Of a DNA stretch of 64,000 nucleotides, positions 17,379 through 26,361 are shown piece after piece. Under the pieces are notes generated by a model. It was not told where the DNA came from. It searched no databases and worked only from the letters and a program-made list of their open reading frames with translations. The DNA is from an uncultured Muribaculaceae bacterium (GTDB lineage Bacteria > Bacteroidota > Bacteroidia > Bacteroidales > Muribaculaceae): positions 186,001 to 250,000 of the forward strand of contig CAKUQQ010000002.1 in the NCBI GenBank assembly GCA_934675575.1, in the 5' to 3' direction. The translations under genes were made by a program, and so were the position numbers. Every line of letters begins with the position of its first letter. Position 1 is the stretch's first letter.

Positions 17379-19073
17379 CTATTCGTCGAATTTGCGATAC
17401 TTTATGCGTTTGGGCTCCTCTATGCCCAGACGGCGAGCCTTGTTGACCTCATATTCGCTGTAGTCGCCCTCAAAGAAGAACACATTGCCATCGCCCTCAA
17501 ATGCGAGAATGTGGGTGCAAATTCTGTCAAGGAACCAGCGGTCGTGGCTTATCACCACCGCACAGCCGGCAAACTCCTCCAAGCCTTCCTCCAAGGCGCG
17601 CAGCGTGTTCACGTCGATGTCGTTGGTCGGCTCATCGAGCAGCAGCACGTTGCCCTCCTGCTTCAGAGCCAAAGCCAGCTGCAAGCGGTTGCGCTCACCG
17701 CCCGACAGCACACCGCACTTTTTCTCCTGGTCAGCGCCGGCAAAATTGAAGCGGCTCAAATAGGCCCTGGCATTCACATCACGGCCGCCCAGACGCATCA
17801 ACTCGTTGCCTTGGCTTATCACTTGATACACCGTCTTGTCGGGGTCAATGTCCTTGTGCTGCTGGTCAACGTATGCCAGCTTCACGGTCTCGCCCACCTC
17901 AAATGTGCCGGCATCGGGCTTCTCAAGCCCCATTATCAGGCGAAACAGCGTGGTCTTGCCCACACCGTTGGGGCCAATCACGCCTATTATGCCTGCTGGC
18001 GGCAGCGTGAAGCTCATGTCGCTGTAAAGCACCTTGTCGCCAAACCGCTTGGCTATGTTGTGAGCCTCTATGACCTTGTTGCCGAGCCTCGGTCCGTTTG
18101 GTATGAATATTTCGAGCTTTTGCTCCTTTTCTTTCTGGTCTTCATTGAGCAGCCGGTCATACGACTTCAAGCGAGCCTTGCCCTTTGCCTGCCGGGCTTT
18201 GGGAGCCATGCGCACCCACTCAAGCTCACGCTCCAGGGTCTTGCGGCGCTTGCTTGCCGTTTTTTCTTCCTGTGCCAGGCGTTTCGACTTCTGGTCGAGC
18301 CACGACGAATAGTTGCCCTTCCACGGAATTCCCTCGCCTCGGTCAAGCTCCAAAATCCACCCGGCCACGTCGTCAAGGAAATAGCGGTCGTGGGTCACGG
18401 CAATCACCGTGCCCTCATATTGGTTAAGGTGCTGCTCAAGCCAGTCGATGCTCTCGGCGTCGAGGTGGTTGGTAGGCTCGTCGAGCAGCAACACGTCGGG
18501 TTTCTGCAGCAGCAGGCGACACAGTGCCACACGGCGGCGCTCACCGCCCGACAGGTGCTCCACCATTTGGTCGGCCGGCGGCAGACGCAATGCCTCCATG
18601 GCGCGGTTGAGGCGCGTGTCGAGGTTCCATGCGTCGGTCGAGTCAATCAAGTCCTGCACCTCGGCCTGGCGAGCCATGAGCTTGTTCATTTTCTCCTCGT
18701 CCTCATAATATTCCGGTAAGCCGAACTTCAGGTTTATGTCCTCATATTCGGCCAAGGCGTCAACCACCTCTTGCACGCCCTCTTTCACCACCTCCATCAC
18801 AGTCTTGCTGTCGTCGAGGTGTGGGTCTTGTGGCAGGTAGCCCACCGAGTAGCCCGGAGCCCACACCACTTCGCCCTGATAGTCGTTGTCGATGCCGGCT
18901 ATTATCTTGAGCAGCGTGGATTTGCCGGCGCCGTTCAAGCCTATGATACCTATCTTTGCGCCATAGAAGAATGACAAGTATATGTTCTTTAAAATCTGTT
19001 TGTTGGTTTGCTTGATGGTCTTGTTGAGCCCCACCATCGAGAAAATCACTTTTTTATCGTCAACTGTAGCCAT
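17379..19073 (-). CDS. ettA: Energy-dependent translational throttle protein EttA (ABC-F ATPase)
   Basis: A soluble ABC-F protein that binds the ribosomal E site and couples translation to the ATP/ADP ratio. The 564 residues carry two ABC cassettes without membrane helices: Walker A GLNGAGKS (45-52) with signature LSGGE (174-178), and Walker A GPNGVGKT (367-374) with signature LSGGE (456-460). The linker between them is rich in Lys and Arg (residues 260-305) and matches the P-site tRNA interaction motif. Length and order match EttA rather than antibiotic-resistance ABC-F proteins. It lies 77 bases downstream of the exonuclease III gene, in the same direction. A long open frame on the opposite strand (17358-18719) is a shadow. 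Confidence 0.95.
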   Translation of the reverse strand: MATVDDKKVIFSMVGLNKTIKQTNKQILKNIYLSFFYGAKIGIIGLNGAGKSTLLKIIAGIDNDYQGEVVWAPGYSVGYLPQDPHLDDSKTVMEVVKEGVQEVVDALAEYEDINLKFGLPEYYEDEEKMNKLMARQAEVQDLIDSTDAWNLDTRLNRAMEALRLPPADQMVEHLSGGERRRVALCRLLLQKPDVLLLDEPTNHLDAESIDWLEQHLNQYEGTVIAVTHDRYFLDDVAGWILELDRGEGIPWKGNYSSWLDQKSKRLAQEEKTASKRRKTLERELEWVRMAPKARQAKGKARLKSYDRLLNEDQKEKEQKLEIFIPNGPRLGNKVIEAHNIAKRFGDKVLYSDMSFTLPPAGIIGVIGPNGVGKTTLFRLIMGLEKPDAGTFEVGETVKLAYVDQQHKDIDPDKTVYQVISQGNELMRLGGRDVNARAYLSRFNFAGADQEKKCGVLSGGERNRLQLALALKQEGNVLLLDEPTNDIDVNTLRALEEGLEEFAGCAVVISHDRWFLDRICTHILAFEGDGNVFFFEGDYSEYEVNKARRLGIEEPKRIKYRKFDE

Positions 19074-19150
19074 GTTTTTTGAATAAGAAATGTTGGGTTA
19101 TAGTTCTACTTCGTCTTTTTTTGTGTGCGCTTGCGCGCCTTGCGCCGCTT

Positions 19151-19909
19151 TCAGAGGTTGAGTGTCAGCTCCACAGGGCAGTGGTCGCTGCCGAAAATCT
19201 CATTGTGTATCACCGCCCCGGCAAGCTTGTCGTCTAGCGACTTCGATGTCAGAAAATAATCAATGCGCCAGCCGGCATTTTTCTCACGCGCATGGAAGCG
19301 GTAGCTCCACCACGAGTAAGCCCCGGCCAAGTCGGGGTTGAAGTGGCGGAACGTGTCGGTAAACCCGGCCGCGAGTAGCTCCGTCATCTTGCCGCGCTCC
19401 TCGTCGGTAAACCCGGCATTGCGCCTGTTGGTCTTCGGATTTTTTATGTCTATCTCCTCGTGAGCCACGTTCATGTCGCCGCACACCACCACAGGCTTCT
19501 GCTCGTTAAGCCGCAGCAGATAGGCCCTGAAGTCGTCTTCCCACCTCATGCGGTAGTCGAGCCTCCGCAAGCCGTCCTGGCTGTTTGGCACATACACGTT
19601 GACCAAGAAGAACTTGTCCATCTCAAGCGTTATCACGCGCCCCTCGTGGTCGTGCTCCTCCACGCCCATGCCATAGGTCACACGCAGCGGTTTGCGGCGC
19701 GCAAACACGGCCGTGCCGCTATACCCCTTTTTGTCGGCATAGTTCCAGTAGCTGTCGTAACCGTCAAAAGCCAAGTCGAGCTGGCCAGCCTGCATCTTGG
19801 TTTCTTGCAGGCAGAAAAAGTCGGCGTCAAGTTTGGCAAAGCTCTCCTTGAAGTCCTTGCCCACCACGGCTCGCAAGCCGTTAACGTTCCAGGATATGAA
19901 TTTCAGCAT
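19151..19909 (-). CDS. xth: Exodeoxyribonuclease III
   Basis: AP endonuclease and 3'-5' exonuclease of base-excision repair. The 252 residues begin MLKFISWNVNGLRA, the standard start. Catalytic residues are seen in LQETKMQ (metal ligand Glu36), CGDMNVAH (Asp145, Asn147) and the C-terminal GSDHCPVEL (Asp242, His243). Length and motif spacing are those of the exonuclease III family. It is probably transcribed with the two small genes upstream (19958-20436) and perhaps with ettA downstream. Confidence 0.95.
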   Translation of the reverse strand: MLKFISWNVNGLRAVVGKDFKESFAKLDADFFCLQETKMQAGQLDLAFDGYDSYWNYADKKGYSGTAVFARRKPLRVTYGMGVEEHDHEGRVITLEMDKFFLVNVYVPNSQDGLRRLDYRMRWEDDFRAYLLRLNEQKPVVVCGDMNVAHEEIDIKNPKTNRRNAGFTDEERGKMTELLAAGFTDTFRHFNPDLAGAYSWWSYRFHAREKNAGWRIDYFLTSKSLDDKLAGAVIHNEIFGSDHCPVELTLNL

Positions 19910-19957
19910 TTATATCAATAGCAATTTTTTGTTTAGGTCATTATCACTCGTTCTTTC

Positions 19958-20212
19958 TCACTTGGCGGCATCACCGTCTTGCTTGCCGGCCTCGGCTCCA
20001 AAACGCCTTGCCTCGGCCTTGCGCGCCATGCGCGAGTTCTGCACAGCCAGCACAAGCGACACCACTGCCACCACGCCGCCTGTGGCTATCCACCACACCG
20101 GCAGGGCATAATTAGTGCCGAAATACAGCACCACAAAGCACACCAGCAGGCACACCACGTCAAGCGTCAGGGCGCGGCGGCGATACATTTTCACTTCTTC
20201 TGCTCCAGTCAT
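19958..20212 (-). CDS. Small two-helix membrane protein, unknown function
   Basis: 84 residues: a short charged N-terminus (MTGAEEVKMYRRR), two hydrophobic helices (about 15-36 and 40-60) and a charged, Ala/Lys/Arg-rich cytoplasmic tail (RMARKAEARRFG). No domain is recognised. It sits 48 bases before xth and 44 bases after the DUF4250 gene on the same strand, which supports it as a real gene in a small operon. Confidence 0.65.
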   Translation of the reverse strand: MTGAEEVKMYRRRALTLDVVCLLVCFVVLYFGTNYALPVWWIATGGVVAVVSLVLAVQNSRMARKAEARRFGAEAGKQDGDAAK

Positions 20213-20256
20213 CTTTCAGTCAGTGTTTTTTTATTGCAATTCGGCTTCACACATAG

Positions 20257-20436
20257 TCACCAAAACTTGTTTTGCTGCTCGTTGTATTCAAACCCGGCGG
20301 CTTGCAGCCGCTTCACCACCTCATCTTTGTCGATGTCCTCCTTTTGGCACAGCTCGTCGAGTGAGGCATAGTCGTCACGCAGCTTCATGTTGATGTAGCT
20401 GAACAGAATAAACGGGTCTTTTGGCAATTCTTCCAT
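20257..20436 (-). CDS. DUF4250 domain protein (59 aa)
   Basis: A short gene read directly from the minus strand: start ATG at 20436, stop TGA at 20257, 59 residues. The sequence opens MEELPKDPFILFSYINMKLR, continues DDYASLDELC and ends FEYNEQQNKFW. The N-terminal LPKDP..L.S..N.KLRD.Y.SLDELC pattern and the size match the DUF4250 family of small cytosolic proteins, whose function is not known. It is the first gene after the promoter at 20459-20488 and likely leads the operon DUF4250 - membrane protein - xth. Confidence 0.85.
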   Translation of the reverse strand: MEELPKDPFILFSYINMKLRDDYASLDELCQKEDIDKDEVVKRLQAAGFEYNEQQNKFW

Positions 20437-20458
20437 AATGCAACTTGATTTTTATATC

Positions 20459-20488
20459 CAAAGATAATGCAAATTACCCACACCACAA
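20459..20488 (-). promoter_or_regulatory. Promoter of the DUF4250-membrane protein-xth operon
   Basis: On the minus strand TTG (20488-20486), 19 bases, TATCTTTG (20466-20459). The leader to the ATG at 20436 is about 15-20 nt. Confidence 0.65.
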
Positions 20489-20519
20489 CACACCACACAC
20501 ATCTCGTGCACAAAATTAT

Positions 20520-20551
20520 GGGGGAGAAGCGGCACACTGCCACCCTCCCCC
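20520..20551 (-). terminator. Possible terminator of the 20608-21333 gene
   Basis: On the minus strand GGGGGAG and CTCCCCC form a stem with an 18-base loop, followed by ATAATTTT. The T-run is poor, so the call is tentative. Confidence 0.4.
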
Positions 20552-20607
20552 GGCAAATGGTTTCTTAAAAACAAATCCTTATCTCAACTGCGAGTCAACC
20601 GCTCTCT

Positions 20608-21333
20608 CTATTTGCTACTTGCGCTCAACTTTGGCTGTGGCCACTTCCAGTCGGCCTTGTTGCCGTAGCTGAACACGCTCAGCGCAGCCGGCAGATATTT
20701 GTTTGCCTGGGCATAGCCCTTGTCGGTGTAAAGTATGTTCAGATAAAATGCAGGTCTGCCTTTCTTCACAAAATAAATTGCTTGGCAGTGCTTCCAGTCG
20801 CATTTGTCCCACGGAACGATATTTGGATAATCCACTATATACACATTGTCGGCATTGGCCACGAGCTTGGCCATGGCTGGCGACAAGGTGGTCATATATT
20901 TACCCAAGTCTATCTGCTCCTGCTTGGCTTCGTCAATCTCGCCAAGATAGCCGCCAACCGACCTTCTTATAAATCTCATAAGGTCGCGAGGCAAAGCCAT
21001 CGAGTCCATAAAACACAACCCCACAAGGCAGTTACCGTCGGACGACAGCAAAGCCGTCTCGCAGCCAGAAGCACTTTCCTGCCTTTGGCCATAAACATCT
21101 TTTGACGGAAATGCCAGCACAGTGCTCACATTGTGTTTCTTAAAACCAGTTGGAATTACGAATTGCACATCACAATTGGTTTTTGCTCTTGTCTGATATT
21201 CCGGAAAGTCTGTTCCTGGGTTTTTATCCGACCCTATCACCTGCATGGTGTTGAGCCAATCAGCAGCATTTATTTGCACGCCTAAGCCTATAGCCAACAG
21301 CGACACAACTAAAAATAACTTCTTCATAATCAT
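20608..21333 (-). CDS. Secreted protein of unknown function, family member 1
   Basis: 241 residues with a signal peptide (MKKLFLVVSLLAIGLGVQINA after an alternative two-residue lead; the ATG at 21327 is equally possible). It contains a recurring pattern shared with the genes at 21846 and 22659: an N-terminal beta segment FVIPTGF, a middle SSDGNCLVGLCF, and a C-terminal AIYFVKKGRPAFYLNILYTD followed by SVFSYGNKADWKWP. No known domain is recognised. The protein is probably periplasmic or surface exposed. It lies divergent from its paralogue, with a 510-base gap between them, suggesting local duplication with inversion. Mature cysteines at several positions could form disulphides. Confidence 0.75.
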   Translation of the reverse strand: MIMKKLFLVVSLLAIGLGVQINAADWLNTMQVIGSDKNPGTDFPEYQTRAKTNCDVQFVIPTGFKKHNVSTVLAFPSKDVYGQRQESASGCETALLSSDGNCLVGLCFMDSMALPRDLMRFIRRSVGGYLGEIDEAKQEQIDLGKYMTTLSPAMAKLVANADNVYIVDYPNIVPWDKCDWKHCQAIYFVKKGRPAFYLNILYTDKGYAQANKYLPAALSVFSYGNKADWKWPQPKLSASSK

Positions 21334-21845
21334 ATAATTTTTAAAAACTAACTAATTTACTGCAATCGTTTATTTGGGAGGGAATTTTCTTTTGTGGCTT
21401 TCAGCATTTTGCTTTATGATTTCCTCTTCTATGGTCTTTAATGTTTAGGTGGTAAATATAGTCTATGGAACTCATAAAAGCAAGATTTACCCCCCCCTCA
21501 TTTTAACATCATTTAACTATATTTTTACTTGGAAATTCCAAAATCGCACAACCCCATTTTAACAAACACGCTGCATATCAAACCATTACAAAAAAAACAC
21601 CACCACGGTTATGTCTTAAAAATTAATAAACATCAACTCTAAAACCGTTGCACAAAGTTGTTTACCGATGTAACTTGCAGCCGAAATTAAAAACACCATG
21701 TATCTTGTTATTAAAACAATATTAGCAGAAGCCTGATACCTCCCAACCGCAACGGTTGGGAACAATTTCTATATTTCCTTTTTGAACAAAAATATTCCAA
21801 AAGCAACTTCTCATTAAATATCCCCATTTCACAAAAGCATCAATT
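21334..21845. other. Intergenic region between divergent paralogues
   Basis: About 510 AT-rich bases that should hold both divergent promoters, but no good TTTG/TAnnTTTG pair was found on either strand. A perfect 8-bp hairpin with a 3-base loop, CCCAACCG-CAA-CGGTTGGG, lies at 21742-21760, about 85 bases before the plus-strand start. It could be a leader structure or an operator. Confidence 0.5.
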
Positions 21846-22637
21846 ATGAAAACAAAAAGCATTTTAATCATTTCCCTATTTGCCATTTGTGTCGCATCAA
21901 ACGCAAATGCCGTGGAAGTAAGAGAAAACGGTCTTGGCGAAAAAGTTTTCAGCATGTTCTCGAAATATGCCAAAAACAGCCTTGACATGGATATAACCAT
22001 ACCGAGCGGCTACTCCGTAGCAAAATACTGCACCGATGCTTTTTGGCAACCAATTTTGTCAGAATCAGGTGGTGACGGCTATGCAAAAACCGAAGAAACA
22101 AGCACCGAGTGCCTGCCACAAAGCTATGGCTATCTGCTTATGGCCAACGACGGCGAAAGCGCAATTGTCATACCTCGGCTTGGAGACATTGCCATGGGAG
22201 AAGTGAAGCATCACAACAAAGCCGACATATATATGGAACTCCTTGCCCACTACAACGACTGCATGGGAACAAAGCACAAGCCCAACGATGCCACCATGCC
22301 GCTAATCAAGCAAATGCTAATTTCCGACAATAGCTTGAGCAAAGCATTTAACGCCGATTCGGCCTTGATTGCCACAATTCCCATGAAAGTGCCATTTAAG
22401 GGCAAATACACACAGTGCATAGGCATTTATTTGTTAAAGAACGGACACACGAAGACATATATCAAGTTGCTGCTGACCGACAAATCGCGTAGCGACGAAA
22501 GGGCTATCATCAACCACATTGCCCAAAGCGTGAAGTTCGGCAACAAAAAAGAAATCCTCAACATGCTTGACAACCGCAGCAACTGGTGGAAGTTCACCGC
22601 CGATGTGGCAGCCTTGGAAAAAGAAAGTAACAAATAA
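21846..22637 (+). CDS. Secreted protein of unknown function, family member 2
   Basis: 263 residues with a clear signal peptide (MKTKSILIISLFAICVASNA). It is related to the genes at 20608 and 22659: DITIPSGYS near the start, LLMANDGESAIVIP in the middle, then GIYLLKNGHTKTYIKLLLTD and SVKFGNKKEILNML toward the end. The shared K-G-pattern segment, the TD residues and the FGNK motif define the family. No enzyme motif is visible. The third copy begins 21 bases downstream, so the two were probably co-transcribed. A surface or periplasmic role is inferred only from the signal peptide. Confidence 0.8.
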   Translation: MKTKSILIISLFAICVASNANAVEVRENGLGEKVFSMFSKYAKNSLDMDITIPSGYSVAKYCTDAFWQPILSESGGDGYAKTEETSTECLPQSYGYLLMANDGESAIVIPRLGDIAMGEVKHHNKADIYMELLAHYNDCMGTKHKPNDATMPLIKQMLISDNSLSKAFNADSALIATIPMKVPFKGKYTQCIGIYLLKNGHTKTYIKLLLTDKSRSDERAIINHIAQSVKFGNKKEILNMLDNRSNWWKFTADVAALEKESNK

Positions 22638-22658
22638 CAAACATACCCAAAACTATTA

Positions 22659-23434
22659 TGAAACAGATTTTGATTGCGTTTTTTGCCATGTTTGCACTGC
22701 AAAGCAGTGCTTCGGTCATGGTGTATGACGAAGTGGATATGCCGTTTGCCAAAAAGAATCGTTCGACATAAATGTGACCTTGCCGCACGAGTTCACCGAC
22801 TTGCACGAGTCGGGCTTTTACACGCCCAGAGCCAAACACGAAAGCGGCTATCACCCGGCAAAAATGGTGGGAGCCATACTGCAGTCGGCCGACAAAAACT
22901 GCATACTGCTACTGCCAAACCTGAAGCTGCGCCAGCAATGGGGCATGAAAAACGCCACCAAGGACAACTGTGGCGGCGACTTCATGGGCGATGTGTATTT
23001 TTCCGTGAGAGGGGCTTGGACTCACGAATACTTTTTCTCAAATCCTCCGCTCATCGACATCAGCCGCTACTCCAAGTCGGTCCCGGCACAACGTTTCAAT
23101 GCCGAAAGAGCCAACATCGTGTGGCTTCCGGCAAACGACTCTATTGGCGGACAGCACTTTTGCGCAAAAAAACCTATTGTTTTTCGGCAAACCAGGGCGT
23201 CCGGTTTACGACATCATAGTGCTGTTCACCGCAGAAGGTGCAAAAAACAAGCAAAAATACCTTGAGCCAATCTACGAATCGCTGAAACTTGGCAACAACG
23301 GCGACTGGACTTTCAACAAACAGACCAATGAAGCCGCCATAGGCAAATACATAATGAAGGACAGTGCCATACCCAATGATGGCCGCATCACATCGCTGAC
23401 GCCGGTAAAACCGCAAAAAGACGGCAACAAATAA
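22659..23434 (+). pseudogene. Third member of the secreted family, interrupted by three homopolymer frameshifts
   Basis: The ATG at 22659 opens MKQILIAF, then the frame breaks in a run of five T (22680-22684; six would restore FFAMFALQSSASV). It breaks again in a run of five A (22751-22755; six would give FAKKESFDINVTLP) and again in a run of seven A (23166-23172; six would give CAKNLLFFGKPGRP). With the three runs set to six bases, a continuous protein of about 258 residues appears, with signal peptide, DINVTLPHEF, KNCILLLPN, FFGKPGRPVYDIIVLFTAE and SLKLGNNGDWTF, collinear with the paralogues at 20608 and 21846. It could be a recent pseudogene, an on/off phase-variable gene or a sequencing artefact. 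Confidence 0.8.
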
Positions 23435-23616
23435 GAAAAGCTCACCATAGCACGAGAATAAAGCAAGACTTCAAACTTTGTGGCAAAGGCATCTGTACTG
23501 GGTGTTCCTTTGCCACTCGCTTTTTTATCAAACACGCCTGCATGAGCGCACCACTCTGCGCAGCCAGCAGCGGCAGCCTCGCAGTAATGGCGCAGTGGGT
23601 GTGACGGCGCGAAGCG

Positions 23617-23647
23617 TTGCAAGTGTCGATTTCAATTCCTATTTTTG
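23617..23647 (+). promoter_or_regulatory. Promoter of the Fic gene
   Basis: TTG (23617-23619), 20 bases, TATTTTTG (23640-23647). The ATG at 23661 follows after 13 bases, so the leader is very short. This supports the 23661 start over the open frame that begins at 23478. Confidence 0.6.
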
Positions 23648-23660
23648 CAAAAACAAATTA

Positions 23661-24647
23661 ATGCTGCCAATGTACACGCCGCCTTTCCGCATCACAACTA
23701 AAGCTATCAATCTTGTGGCTGAGATTTCAGCCCAAATAGAACGCTATGCCATAAGGCTGGAGCAAGAAGACGGCTTGCGACTGCGCGAGGCAAACCGCAT
23801 AAAAACCATTCACAGCAGTCTCGCGATTGAGGGCAACAGCCTAACTGAGAACGAGGTGCGTGACATTATGGACGGAAAAACCATAGTAGCCCCAATACGC
23901 GAGATTCAGGAAGTGAAAAACGCCATCAAGACCTATGAACTTTACCACCAGCTCAACCCTTTCAGCGAAAAAGATTTGCTGCGAGCACATGCCACAATGA
24001 TGCAAGCTCTGACAGATGATGCAGGGAGCTACCGACGCGGTGGCGTAGGTGTATTTGGCGAAAGCGGACTTGTGCATATTGCCCCATCGGCCAATATGGT
24101 TCCAACGCTGATGCACGAGTTGTTTTATTGGCTAAAGCACTCTGAAGACCATTTGCTCATTCGCTCATGCGTTTTTCATTATGAATTTGAATTCATTCAC
24201 CCATTCATCGACGGCAACGGCCGCACAGGCCGACTTTGGCAATCGCTAATTTTCGGACAACTTCACCCTCTTTTTGAGCATCTGCCAGTAGAAAACATTG
24301 TTTATGGCGACCAACAATCTTACTACGACGCCATCACCGCAAGCACCAACGCCGGAGAGTCAGGCCCTTTTATTGACTATATGCTGGGCGAAATTCTAAA
24401 AACTCTAAAAAAGCACCAAGGGCAAGAACTTACGCCACACAAAGTACCCAATAAAGTACCCAATAAAACGGAGGCTCAAATATTAAGTTTGCTGAAACTT
24501 GACGGAACGCTGACGCGGTTGCAGCTATCTGAAAAAACCGGATTGTCCGACGCTGGAGTAAAAAAGGATTTGGCGGCATTAAAAGCAAAGGGACTCATCA
24601 CACGCATCGGCAGCAATAAATCGGGTTATTGGCTGACGAACCAATGA
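23661..24647 (+). CDS. Fic family protein (class II) with C-terminal winged helix
   Basis: Fic enzymes usually transfer AMP from ATP to a hydroxyl of a target protein. In this 328-residue protein the core motif HPFIDGNGRTGR lies at 180-191 and includes the catalytic His180. An inhibitory-helix motif S(53)LAIE(57)G(58) lies before the Fic core, which places it in class II (inhibitory helix N-terminal in the same chain). Residues 255-328 form a winged helix-turn-helix (LTRLQLSEKTGLSDAGVKKDLAALKAKGLI), suggesting DNA binding or self-regulation. The linker contains a duplicated KVPN unit encoded by an exact 12-bp tandem repeat at 24441-24464. The target is unknown. The RluA gene follows after 27 bases. 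Confidence 0.9.
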   Translation: MLPMYTPPFRITTKAINLVAEISAQIERYAIRLEQEDGLRLREANRIKTIHSSLAIEGNSLTENEVRDIMDGKTIVAPIREIQEVKNAIKTYELYHQLNPFSEKDLLRAHATMMQALTDDAGSYRRGGVGVFGESGLVHIAPSANMVPTLMHELFYWLKHSEDHLLIRSCVFHYEFEFIHPFIDGNGRTGRLWQSLIFGQLHPLFEHLPVENIVYGDQQSYYDAITASTNAGESGPFIDYMLGEILKTLKKHQGQELTPHKVPNKVPNKTEAQILSLLKLDGTLTRLQLSEKTGLSDAGVKKDLAALKAKGLITRIGSNKSGYWLTNQ

Positions 24648-24674
24648 GCCGACCGACGCATCACGCTACAAGAC

Positions 24675-26360
24675 ATGACACAAACAAGCAATTTTGAAAC
24701 CGAAAGCCGGCTACACCGGTTCAGACGAGCCATTAGCCCGGAGGAGCTGCCAAGCCAGTTTACATTTCCGTTTCATTATGTGCCACACAAGCTGTGCATA
24801 GAGGCTGCGCACAGTGTGCAGACCCACTTGGCGCAGCACCACGCCCTTGCCGCCGAGCTTAGCCAAGGCAAAATGCTCGGTGTGCTCGTGGTGCAGTGCC
24901 CCGATGGGTCAATAGGATATTTGGCAGCCTATTCGGGCAATCTCTCGGCCTCTGCCACCGACGGCGACTGGTTTGTGCCGCCGGTTTACGACCTGCTCCG
25001 CCCCGATGGTGAATTCAAGCGAGGCGAGGCCGAGATTTCCGCCATCAACCGCCGCATCGACGCCATGATGCAGTCGCATGAGCTGGCAGCTCTCAGGCAG
25101 CAACTTGCCAACACCCTCAGCCGCCAGCACGCCGAAGAAGCCGCCTACCGTGAGGCCATGGCGCAAGCCAAGCAGCGCCGCCAAGCTATGCGCAGCAGTG
25201 CCGGGCTGTCGCCATCGCAAGCCGCCAGCCTCATAGCCGAGAGCCAATTTCAAAAAGCAGAACTCAAACGCATGAAGCGGCGGCACACCGCCGTGGCCAG
25301 TGAACTGGCCGGCAAAATACAAAGCATCGAGGCCGACGTGGTGGCACTGAAGCTGAAACGCAAACGCCAGTCCGAAGCCTTGCAGCAACGCATTTTCCAG
25401 TGGTTTGTGGTCAGCAACGCCAAGGGCGAGCATCGGTCACTGGCGCAGATTTTCACCGACTACAGCCTCGATTCAGGCACAGCCTCGCGCTTCTCAGCCA
25501 CTCCTCCGGCAGGTTCGGGCGAGTGCTGCGCCCCCAAGCTGCTGCAATGGGCCTACAATTGCCACTTCAAACCCATTTGCATGGCAGAGTTCTGGTGGGG
25601 CAAGTCGCCGGCAGCCGAGGTGCGTCACCAAGGGCACTTCTATCCCGCATGCCTAAGCAAATGCCGCCCCATACTGCAATTCATGATGCAGGGGCTTGAC
25701 GTTGAGCCGAATCCGCTCAAAAGCGGCAATTCTGGTGCAGCACCGCTCGAAATAGTTTGGGAAGACAACTGGATTATGGTGGTCAACAAGCCTGCCGGAC
25801 TGCTCACAACGCCGGGCAAAGTGACCGACGACTCTCTCACTTCGCGCGTCAAGCAGTGCCGCCCAAGTGCTACCGGTCCTCTCGCCGTGCACCGCCTCGA
25901 CATGGCCACATCAGGACTTGTAATCATAGCCAAAGACATCGACACCTACCGCCAGCTTCAGCAGCAGTTTGCCAGCCGCGCAGTGAGCAAACGCTATGTG
26001 GCTCTCGTTGACGGCACACCGCCGAGCGAGCAAGGCACCGTGACGCTGCCACTGCGCCCCGACGTAGCCGACCGTCCGCGCCAAGTGGTTGACGCGCGTA
26101 GCGGCAAGACTGCCGTGACCCATTTTCGAGTGATTTCAACCCACCAGGGCCATGCGCGCATCGAGTTTCGTCCGCACACGGGGCGCACCCACCAGCTGCG
26201 CGTACACGCCTCTCACGAGCAGGGGCTCAACGCCCCCATTGTGGGCGACATGCTCTATGGCCGTGCGGCCGACCGGCTCTACTTGCACGCAGAGTCGATA
26301 ACGTTCACCCACCCTGTGACCCACAAGGTCATCACCGTCAGCCGCAAGGCCGACTTTTAA
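24675..26360 (+). CDS. RluA family pseudouridine synthase with long N-terminal extension
   Basis: Converts uridine to pseudouridine in rRNA or tRNA. The catalytic motif HRLDMATSG with Asp409 lies in the C-terminal domain (about 350-561), followed by the family segments SKRYVALVDG and FRPHTGRTHQLRVHASH. The 340-residue N-terminal extension is unusual for RluA proteins as a whole, though long versions occur in Bacteroidetes. It starts with a conserved globular part (FPFHYVPHKLCIEAA) and contains a long coiled coil (about 120-240) rich in Gln, Arg and Ala. The extension may guide substrate choice. The gene is convergent with the next one, with stop codons almost touching. Confidence 0.88.
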   Translation: MTQTSNFETESRLHRFRRAISPEELPSQFTFPFHYVPHKLCIEAAHSVQTHLAQHHALAAELSQGKMLGVLVVQCPDGSIGYLAAYSGNLSASATDGDWFVPPVYDLLRPDGEFKRGEAEISAINRRIDAMMQSHELAALRQQLANTLSRQHAEEAAYREAMAQAKQRRQAMRSSAGLSPSQAASLIAESQFQKAELKRMKRRHTAVASELAGKIQSIEADVVALKLKRKRQSEALQQRIFQWFVVSNAKGEHRSLAQIFTDYSLDSGTASRFSATPPAGSGECCAPKLLQWAYNCHFKPICMAEFWWGKSPAAEVRHQGHFYPACLSKCRPILQFMMQGLDVEPNPLKSGNSGAAPLEIVWEDNWIMVVNKPAGLLTTPGKVTDDSLTSRVKQCRPSATGPLAVHRLDMATSGLVIIAKDIDTYRQLQQQFASRAVSKRYVALVDGTPPSEQGTVTLPLRPDVADRPRQVVDARSGKTAVTHFRVISTHQGHARIEFRPHTGRTHQLRVHASHEQGLNAPIVGDMLYGRAADRLYLHAESITFTHPVTHKVITVSRKADF

Positions 26361-26361
26361 G

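Noticed and set aside
17358..18719. A 453-codon open frame on the plus strand
   Set aside because: It is the antisense shadow of the well-supported ettA gene and has a Val/His/Leu/Ala-rich composition typical of antisense translations.
22659..23434. Programmed ribosomal frameshifting
   Set aside because: Three shifts in different directions at plain homopolymers with no stimulatory structure are better explained by indels or sequencing error.
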